Shown one piece after another: positions 6,564 through 12,396 of a DNA stretch of 15,456 nt. The DNA is from Candidatus Sumerlaeota bacterium (GTDB lineage Bacteria; Sumerlaeota; Sumerlaeia; JADFCT01): NCBI GenBank assembly GCA_026398575.1, contig JAPLSP010000696.1, forward strand, positions 1 to 15,456, written 5' to 3'. Made by a program: the position numbers and the translations under genes. Position 1 is the first letter of the stretch. Every line of letters starts with the position of its first letter. Under the pieces are notes generated by a model. That model saw only the letters and a list, made by a program, of their open reading frames with translations, searched no databases and had not been told where the DNA came from.

Positions 6564-7346
6564 ATGCCTCGACGTCCCACTATAATAGCAGGACCTGTCA
6601 GAGACGGATTTCGGGAAGTTGAGCTGCTGTCATGGAAAGACTTCCCCCGCTATATCGCAAGGCTATCCAACTCCGCCAAGTACATCTTTCGAGGACAGCG
6701 TGAGTCAGTATGGCATCTTGAAACGACCTTGGATAGGGCAAGAGGAAAACTTCCAATGCCGCCGTCGCTCCGCGATCATGTGATGAATTTCAAGCAAGCA
6801 ATCCGCGGACGCCGCGGCTATAATGTGAAGGAATTGGAGCAGCTAAAGGAAGATGAACTCCTAGCCTTGGGACAACACTATGGACTCTGGACTCCCTTGC
6901 TTGATTGGACAGAATCACCCTTTGTCGCGGCATACTTCGCGTTCGAGAAACCCCACGATACTGGTCCAGGCCCTAAAAGGGCAGTATGGGCACTGGATAA
7001 GAGGGAAATAGCATCGAAGAACAAGAGCATAGTCGCCGCTCAGGCAGGCCAAATAAGCCGGCCAGATACTCTGGACATAATTGAGCCTCTGTCGGATGAC
7101 AATCCACGATTAGTTAGCCAAAGCGGCTTGTTCAGTCGATGCAATGGACAAATAAAGGATTGGATTACCCGCTATTTCCAGGGACACACTTCCTTTGCTA
7201 TCCTTATCAAGATTGTGCTTCCAGATGATCGTGACAATGCACTGATTTCGCTAAATACTATGAATATTAATGCCAAATCGTTATTTCCGGATGTTTCTGG
7301 GGCTGCGGGTTTCTGCAATATGCGATTTGCAATGAGGAATTATTGA
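6564..7346 (+). CDS. FRG-domain protein
   Basis: A 260-residue protein with the FRG domain, named for its conserved motif: YIFRGQRES (40-48), then the typical LALGQHYGLWTPLLDWTESP (100-119), AAYFAFEKP (122-130) and the later block RLVSQSGLFSRC. The molecular function of FRG domains is not established; they occur as single proteins and fused to other domains in phage-related and defence-like loci. The protein has no signal peptide or membrane segment and should be cytoplasmic. The ATG has GGGGAG (6550-6555) eight bases upstream. The gene uses more AGA, AGG and ATA codons and is visibly less GC-rich than the neighbours on both sides, which suggests recent transfer. It is followed after 21 bp by the GIY-YIG gene, so the two probably form one transcript ending at the terminator at 7737-7790. 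Confidence 0.85.
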   Translation: MPRRPTIIAGPVRDGFREVELLSWKDFPRYIARLSNSAKYIFRGQRESVWHLETTLDRARGKLPMPPSLRDHVMNFKQAIRGRRGYNVKELEQLKEDELLALGQHYGLWTPLLDWTESPFVAAYFAFEKPHDTGPGPKRAVWALDKREIASKNKSIVAAQAGQISRPDTLDIIEPLSDDNPRLVSQSGLFSRCNGQIKDWITRYFQGHTSFAILIKIVLPDDRDNALISLNTMNINAKSLFPDVSGAAGFCNMRFAMRNY

Positions 7347-7367
7347 TATTCCCTGGAGGGCGTTCCG

Positions 7368-7691
7368 ATGGCCAATCCTTCTCATCTTTGGCAGGGCGAG
7401 TCTGGAAAAGAATACGAGTATCAGATTGTCCCAATTAATGACGATCTTAGGGACGCTCCTGGCAATTATATCTTTGCCATGAAAAAAGGGGGCAAGTGGG
7501 AACCCATATATATCGGGCAAACAAGCAGTTTGCGCGACAGACTAGTGAACCATGAAATTGAGAAATCCGCAAGAGACAAAGGCGCAACGCATATACATGC
7601 GCACCTTAGTGGAGGTGAAGAAGAACGGCGAACAGAGGAAGCGGACCTAATAAGAAAGCACAAACCTCCTTTGAACTCACAGCTGAAATAA
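7368..7691 (+). CDS. Small GIY-YIG nuclease-domain protein
   Basis: A 107-residue protein that is almost only a GIY-YIG domain. GNYIFA (32-37) stands for the GIY motif and IYIGQT (47-52) for YIG. R56/R58 and H62 follow in LRDRLVNHE, E90/E91 in RRTEEADLIRKH, and N103 in PPLNSQ. These are the positions of the catalytic Tyr, Arg, Glu and structural Asn of GIY-YIG endonucleases, so an active metal-dependent DNA (or RNA) nuclease is plausible. The HIHAH element (75-79) and the N-terminal WQGESGKEYEYQI are typical of a widespread solo subfamily of unknown role. It has a good ribosome binding site, GGAGGG (7355-7360), seven bases before the ATG. It is too small to carry its own target-recognition domain, so the FRG protein upstream is a natural partner candidate; that is inference. 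Confidence 0.88.
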   Translation: MANPSHLWQGESGKEYEYQIVPINDDLRDAPGNYIFAMKKGGKWEPIYIGQTSSLRDRLVNHEIEKSARDKGATHIHAHLSGGEEERRTEEADLIRKHKPPLNSQLK

Positions 7692-7736
7692 TCACGCCGT
7701 ATTCGATTCTAATGGCCAGTCATGCGAACTGAGCCA

Positions 7737-7790
7737 ATACAAAGAAAAACGCGCCGGAACCTATTCGAGGATCCGGCGCGTTTTTGTATG
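7737..7790. terminator. Bidirectional intrinsic terminator
   Basis: A perfect 14-bp stem, AAAAACGCGCCGGA (7745-7758) with TCCGGCGCGTTTTT (7772-7785), and a 13-nt loop. Outer ATACAA (7737-7742) and TTGTAT (7785-7790) can extend it. The GC-rich core is flanked by A and T runs, so it gives a U-tract on both strands. It lies 45 bp after the GIY-YIG gene (plus) and about 15 bp after the NuoF-GltD gene (minus), between convergent transcripts. Confidence 0.93.
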
Positions 7791-7804
7791 TTCTATTTAG
7801 CAGC

Positions 7805-10800
7805 TTAGCGCTTGCCGTAATCGCACCGCAGGCAGCGCTTGGCCTGGCGCGTGGCCATCGTCGCGCCCCAGGAATGCTCGACTTCCTCGAAGTTGTTGCG
7901 ACGGCGCTCGATGGAAATGGTCGGCATCTTCTCGCGCGTGAATGCAACCGGATCGGCGTCCGGATCGTACTCGGTGTCAATCACTTTGTCCTCGCGCCAG
8001 AAGGCGTGGGCGCGGCCCGTCAGGTATTGGTCAATGCCCACGGCGGCCTTTTCGCCCGCCGCCACAGCCGCCACGACCGAGGCTGGGCCCGACACGCAGT
8101 CGCCGCCCGAGAAGATCCATTCGACCGAGGTCTGGCCGTCAACGGGGTCAGCGGCAATGAAATCGCGCCACTTGGTCTCGAGTTTAATGCCGTCGCACAG
8201 GGACTTGAGATCGAGCGTCTGGCCGATGGCCACGATGATCTGATCGCAATCCATGATGAAGTCATCGCCGCCCGCTTCGGAGCGGCGCCGGCCCGTGCGG
8301 TCGAATCCCGCCAGCCGCATGGGATGGCATCGGATGCCCGTGACCTTGCTGTTCTTGGAAAGAATTTCCACGGGCACCGTCAACATCCGCAAGATGACGC
8401 CTTCATGGATGGCTTCTTCGATCTCTTCTTCATAGGCCGGCATTTCCTCGCGTCCACGGCGATACATGATCTTGACCGACTCGGCGCCCAGGCGCAACGC
8501 GGTGCGCGCGGCGTCCACCGCCGAGTTGCCGCCGCCGATGACCACGACGTTGCGTCCGACCGGGACCGAGCCGCGCAGGTTATACGTGCGGTTGAATTCC
8601 ATCGCGTCCACGACGCCCTGGCTTTTTTCGCCGGGGATGTCCAGTTTGACGCCGAGCGGAGCGCCGACGCCGATGAACACGGCCTCATAGCCCTGATTGC
8701 GCAAATCCTGCAAAGAGTAATCCTTGCCCAGGCGCTTGCCGGTTTCGATATCCACGCCCATTTGCTCGATCATGCGCACTTCGCGCGCCAGGATTTCGCG
8801 CGGCAGACGGTAAGACGGAATCGTCTGCACCAACATGCCGCCCGGACGGTATTCGGCTTCCAGGACCCGCGGCTTGTAGCCGAGGCGCGCCAGGAAGTAA
8901 GCGCACGACAGGCCCGACGGGCCCGCGCCGATAATGGCGATCTTGCGCTTGGCGTTCTTTTCGCTCTCGTGGATTTCCGGCAGCTGGATCGTGACTTCCT
9001 GATCCACCATGTAGCGCTTGACGCCGCGGATGGCCACCGATTCGCCATCGAGCCCCGCGCGGCGGCACTTGGTTTCGCATGAATGGAAGCAGACGCGCGC
9101 GCACACAGCCGCGAAGGGATTGCGTTCGCGATGCAAGCGAAGCGCTTCGGCCACGCGTCCCTCGGCCACCAGCGACAGGAAGCCCGGAATGTCCACACTC
9201 GAGGGGCACCCATTGCGGCAGGGCGAATCCACCAGCGCCGCGCAGGCGCCGGCGGGACACTGCTTGTCGCGCACGTGGGCCACGTATTCATGACGGAAGT
9301 GGCGGATCGTCGAAAGCACCGGATTCGGCGCCGTCTGCCCAAGGCCGCACAGCGCCGTATCCTTGATGTGGTTGCCCAACTCAATCAGCAGATCAATGTC
9401 GTCCTCGCGCCCCTCGCCATTGCAGATGCGCGTGACGATTTCCAACATGCGTTTGGTGCCGACGCGGCAGGGAACGCACTTGCCGCACGACTCTTCCTGA
9501 ACGAACTCCAGGAAAAAGCGCGCCACGTCCACCATGCACGAATCCTCATCCATGACGACCAGTCCGCCCGAGCCCATGATGGCGACCAATTCAGCCAGCG
9601 TGTCATAATCCAGCGGAACGCCCAGGTGCTCGCGCGGAACGCAACCACCCGAAGGCCCGCCGATCTGCGCCGCCTTGAACTGCTTGCCGCCGGGCACGCC
9701 GCCGCCAATGTCATAGATCAAATCGCCCAATGCCGTGCCGATCGGCACTTCAACGAGGCCGGAATTGGAAATCGCGCCGGCCAGCGCAAAGACTTTCGTG
9801 CCTTTGGTCTTGTCCGATCCAAACGTCGCGTACCAGGCGCCCCCATTCTGAAGAATGGCGGGAACGTTGGCGAACGTCTCGACGTTATTGAGGCAGGAAG
9901 GTTTGCCCCAAAGGCCTTTCTGGGCCGGGAACGGCGGACGGGGACGCGGCTCGCCGCGATTGCCTTCGATCGAAGTCATTAGCGCGGTTTCCTCGCCGCA
10001 AACGAAGGCGCCCGATCCCATGCGGATTTCCAGATCGAATTTGAACCCGGTTCCCAGGATATTTTCGCCCAGCAATCCGCAGACCCGCGCCTGATCCAGC
10101 GCCAGCTGCAGGCGCTCGACCGCCAGCGGGTATTCGGCGCGCACGTAAACGAATCCCTTGGTCGAGCCGATCGTATAGGCGGCGATCATCATACCCTCGA
10201 TGACGCTGTGCGGGTCGCCTTCGAGGACGCTGCGGTCCATGAATGCGCCCGGATCGCCTTCGTCGGCGTTGCAGATGATATATTTGACGTCGCCCGACGA
10301 CTTCATCGTCAGTTCCCACTTCTTCCACGTCGGGAATCCCGCGCCGCCGCGTCCGCGCAAACCGGCCGCTTTCATTTCGGCGATGACGTCCTCGGGCTTC
10401 ATCGTCGTCAGGGCTTTGGCCAGCGCCTGATAGCCCTCATGGGCGATATATTCCTCGATGCGCGTCGGATCAATCATGCCGCAATTGCGCAGGACGATTT
10501 TGTTCTGCTTGCGGAAAAAACTGACCTGATCTTTTTCCCGCACGACCGCGTTCGGGTCGCGGGGACGGCGCGGCAACAGGCGTTCGACGAGGCGTCCGTT
10601 GACCAGATGCTCGCGCACGATCTCGGCGGCATCTTCCGCCGTGACGTTTTCATAGAAAGCCTTGTCAATCTGAATCACCGGCCCGGCCGAGCAGGGCCCC
10701 ATGCAGCCGGTCGGCACGACGCTGGCTTTTCCGGAAAGGTTCTGCTTGCCGAATTCCTCTTCCAGAGCCGCTTTCAGTTTGAGCGAGCCGGAAGCGATGC

Positions 10801-10921
10801 ACCCCGCTCCTGCGCACAAAAGAATTTTTTTATATCCGCGCGAAGCCATTTGCGGCTCGAAGGCCTGCTCGGCGTCCCGAATTTCATTCAAGACGGTAAC
10901 ATTGGCGATTTTCTTTGTCAT
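7805..10921 (-). CDS. NuoF/HydB - GltD/NfnB fusion flavoprotein
   Basis: A 1038-residue multidomain redox protein. Residues 30-110 are a thioredoxin-like [2Fe-2S] domain (C36, C41, C73, C77). Residues 140-545 are a NuoF/HydB module with GRGGAGFPTWKKW (190-202) and ICNADEGDPGAF (216-227) for NADH/FMN, and [4Fe-4S] ligands C479, C482, C485 and C525. HydB proteins continue with a two-cluster ferredoxin; here, after RDKQCPAGAC, the chain passes into a GltD/NfnB-type module. This module has an Fe-S helical domain (C568, C572, C607, C611, C615, C619), FAD motif GAGPSG (665-670), NADPH motif GGGNSA (796-801), IFSGGD (936-941) and a CLRC tail (1030-1033). It likely moves electrons between NAD(H), NADP(H) and perhaps ferredoxin in the cytoplasm. 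It starts inside the NuoE stop (ATGA), which implies translational coupling. The architecture suggests a fused Sporomusa-type Nfn (Stn) or related transhydrogenase. The domains are clear; the exact reaction is inference. Confidence 0.92.
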   Translation of the reverse strand: MTKKIANVTVLNEIRDAEQAFEPQMASRGYKKILLCAGAGCIASGSLKLKAALEEEFGKQNLSGKASVVPTGCMGPCSAGPVIQIDKAFYENVTAEDAAEIVREHLVNGRLVERLLPRRPRDPNAVVREKDQVSFFRKQNKIVLRNCGMIDPTRIEEYIAHEGYQALAKALTTMKPEDVIAEMKAAGLRGRGGAGFPTWKKWELTMKSSGDVKYIICNADEGDPGAFMDRSVLEGDPHSVIEGMMIAAYTIGSTKGFVYVRAEYPLAVERLQLALDQARVCGLLGENILGTGFKFDLEIRMGSGAFVCGEETALMTSIEGNRGEPRPRPPFPAQKGLWGKPSCLNNVETFANVPAILQNGGAWYATFGSDKTKGTKVFALAGAISNSGLVEVPIGTALGDLIYDIGGGVPGGKQFKAAQIGGPSGGCVPREHLGVPLDYDTLAELVAIMGSGGLVVMDEDSCMVDVARFFLEFVQEESCGKCVPCRVGTKRMLEIVTRICNGEGREDDIDLLIELGNHIKDTALCGLGQTAPNPVLSTIRHFRHEYVAHVRDKQCPAGACAALVDSPCRNGCPSSVDIPGFLSLVAEGRVAEALRLHRERNPFAAVCARVCFHSCETKCRRAGLDGESVAIRGVKRYMVDQEVTIQLPEIHESEKNAKRKIAIIGAGPSGLSCAYFLARLGYKPRVLEAEYRPGGMLVQTIPSYRLPREILAREVRMIEQMGVDIETGKRLGKDYSLQDLRNQGYEAVFIGVGAPLGVKLDIPGEKSQGVVDAMEFNRTYNLRGSVPVGRNVVVIGGGNSAVDAARTALRLGAESVKIMYRRGREEMPAYEEEIEEAIHEGVILRMLTVPVEILSKNSKVTGIRCHPMRLAGFDRTGRRRSEAGGDDFIMDCDQIIVAIGQTLDLKSLCDGIKLETKWRDFIAADPVDGQTSVEWIFSGGDCVSGPASVVAAVAAGEKAAVGIDQYLTGRAHAFWREDKVIDTEYDPDADPVAFTREKMPTISIERRRNNFEEVEHSWGATMATRQAKRCLRCDYGKR

Positions 10922-11463
10922 TGTTGCGCGCTCCCTTCATCATCCACCGCAGCCGGAACGCCTTCGCGATACTCGGCCAATATCGAAGCGATTTTGGACG
11001 TCTTGACCCGCTGATGCACGTGATCGTCAATCATGATGACCGGCGCCAGGCCGCAGGCGCCGAAGCAGCGCCCGATGTCCAGCGAAAAAATGCGATCCTC
11101 CGTGGTTTCGCCGACATCTATGCCCAGGTGATCTTTGAGCGCGCCCAGCACGTCTTTGCCGCCGCGCACATAGCAGGCCGTGCCCAGACAGACGCGGACC
11201 AGATGCTTGCCGCGCGGCGTGGTGGAGAAAAAGGAATAAAATCCCACGACGCCGGCCACTTCACTATAGGACTTCTTTAACGCCAGACTGATTCGTTTGA
11301 GGGCTGCCTCTGGCAGATAGCCAAACATGCCTTGCGTAATTTGGAGCACGGGGATCAACGCCCCCGGCTTGTCGCGATAATCTTTCAGCACTTCTTCGAG
11401 CCGCGCGAGCATTTCCTGTTCGGAAACTTCCTCACCGCAGCTGCATGCTGTTGCTGTGCTCAT
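10918..11463 (-). CDS. NuoE-like [2Fe-2S] thioredoxin-fold subunit
   Basis: A 181-residue member of the NuoE / HydC / HndA family. The helical N-terminal part (LEEVLKDYRDKPGALIPVLQITQGMFGYLP, about 23-51) is followed by the thioredoxin-like ferredoxin fold with ligands C92 and C97 (VCLGTACYVRGG) and C133 and C137 (GRCFGACGLAP), the complete [2Fe-2S] set. Two further Cys (C7, C9) sit in the N-terminal extension and are not standard ligands. The subunit partners the NuoF-like chain encoded next, relaying electrons from FMN. The open frame extends to 11520, but the ATG at 11463 has a perfect AGGAGG (11471-11476) seven bases upstream, so I use that start. Its stop overlaps the start of the fusion gene by 4 bp. 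No NuoG, hydrogenase or formate dehydrogenase gene follows within the window. Confidence 0.95.
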   Translation of the reverse strand: MSTATACSCGEEVSEQEMLARLEEVLKDYRDKPGALIPVLQITQGMFGYLPEAALKRISLALKKSYSEVAGVVGFYSFFSTTPRGKHLVRVCLGTACYVRGGKDVLGALKDHLGIDVGETTEDRIFSLDIGRCFGACGLAPVIMIDDHVHQRVKTSKIASILAEYREGVPAAVDDEGSAQQ

Positions 11464-11470
11464 GAAAAAA

Positions 11471-11476
11471 CCTCCT
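11471..11476 (-). promoter_or_regulatory. Ribosome binding site that fixes the NuoE start
   Basis: AGGAGG read on the minus strand, seven bases before the ATG at 11463. It rules out the longer frame that begins at 11520. Confidence 0.9.
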
Positions 11477-11666
11477 CTCGCCATTTTTAGGGCAAGAAAA
11501 AACGGCGGAACGCTAGGCAATACAGGGGCTTAAGTCCAGCCTTATTTCTGATTCAGGCACTACTATTTAATTCATGGCGCAGCGGCATGACCGGATTGAT
11601 GTCTCAATGGCGCCATTCGGCAGGCGCGCCCGGCCAATAAGCAGTCATTATCTTGAAATCATTGGC

Positions 11667-11695
11667 TTGACGCGCCGCACGCCGGCGGCTAAACT
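11667..11695 (+). promoter_or_regulatory. Candidate sigma70-type promoter of the carD-greA-larC operon
   Basis: TTGACG (11667-11672) matches the -35 consensus at five of six positions. TAAACT (11690-11695) matches the -10 at four of six, with the ideal 17-bp spacer. It predicts a start near 11702 and a leader of about 110 nt before carD. Confidence 0.5.
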
Positions 11696-11811
11696 CTTTC
11701 GGCGTTTGTAAAGCGCAAGTGGCGCCACAACGCGAGCCTTAGCCTTCTCCGGCACGATGGAATCAGCGCAAATCTGATCACCCGCCGGCGAGGAAAGAAG
11801 GAATATTCACC

Positions 11812-12357
11812 ATGGCGGAAACGAAATTCAAAACCGGCGACGTGGTGGTCGAACCGACCATTGGCATCTGCACGGTCATGGGCGTCAAGCGCATGACCGT
11901 TGACAGCAAGGAGGATGATTATTTCATCCTGAATCCGCCATCCGGCTCCTCGCGGGTCTATGTTCCGCGCCAGATGATGGCCAAACGCGGCGTGCGCCCG
12001 CCGATGGATAAGGAAACCGTTCGGCGGTTGTTGACCAAGCTGCGGACACCCGTCCAAGTCTCGCGCGAAGACGCCCGGCTGCAATATCTGGCGTATCGTG
12101 ACACGATGAAGAGCGGGGATCCGAATAAAATCTCCAAACTTCTGCGCGAGCTCTATATTTTGGATCAGAGCGACGACCTCAAAGGCAAGGAAAAGGAAAT
12201 CATGGAACAGGCCAAATCCTTCCTGATTGACGAGATCGTCTATGTGCGCGGCATCAGCAAATCCAAAGCCAGTGAACAGGTGGATGAGGCGTTGCGCGTG
12301 ATGTATAAAGACCGGCAAGGCAAAGGCGACAAGAAACCGGATGCTAAAGAAGCCTGA
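11812..12357 (+). CDS. carD: CarD/CdnL family RNA polymerase-binding regulator
   Basis: A 181-residue protein of the CarD_CdnL_TRCF family. The N-terminal Tudor-like RNA polymerase-interaction domain shows FKTGDVVVEPTIGICTV (6-22) and YFILNPPSGSSRVYVP (37-52). The helical C-terminal domain has YRDTMKSGDPNKISKLLRELY (95-115) and KGKEKEIMEQAKSFLIDEI (124-142). CarD proteins bind the RNA polymerase beta subunit and stabilise the open promoter complex; a conserved Trp in the C-terminal domain wedges into the bubble edge. This protein contains no Trp anywhere, so that contact must be altered or lost. The tail is a charged Lys-rich stretch (KDRQGKGDKKPDAKEA). AAGGA (11798-11802) lies nine bases before the ATG. 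It is the first gene of a likely operon, 39 bp before the long greA. Confidence 0.92.
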   Translation: MAETKFKTGDVVVEPTIGICTVMGVKRMTVDSKEDDYFILNPPSGSSRVYVPRQMMAKRGVRPPMDKETVRRLLTKLRTPVQVSREDARLQYLAYRDTMKSGDPNKISKLLRELYILDQSDDLKGKEKEIMEQAKSFLIDEIVYVRGISKSKASEQVDEALRVMYKDRQGKGDKKPDAKEA

Positions 12358-12396
12358 TGATTTTCCGCTTAATTTTATTCGAGGAAGCAGGCCGTT

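Larger units (their letters stand above)
11464..11811. other. Divergent intergenic region nuoE / carD
   Basis: A 348-bp spacer between divergent genes. It should contain the promoter of the NuoE/NuoF-GltD pair (minus) and of the carD operon (plus). The plus-strand candidate is given separately. On the minus strand, the AT-rich stretch near 11550-11575 is where a promoter would be expected, but I cannot place convincing hexamers. I see no RNA gene or riboswitch. Confidence 0.45.

Noticed and set aside
7784..9982. Long plus-strand open frames (432 and 299 residues) opposite the NuoF-GltD gene
   Set aside because: They are antisense to a clearly conserved multidomain protein, lack domains and ribosome binding sites, and arise from GC-rich codon structure.
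11464..11520. Longer NuoE with 19 extra residues from 11520
   Set aside because: The ATG at 11463 has a perfect AGGAGG at ideal spacing, and the extra residues have no counterpart in the family.
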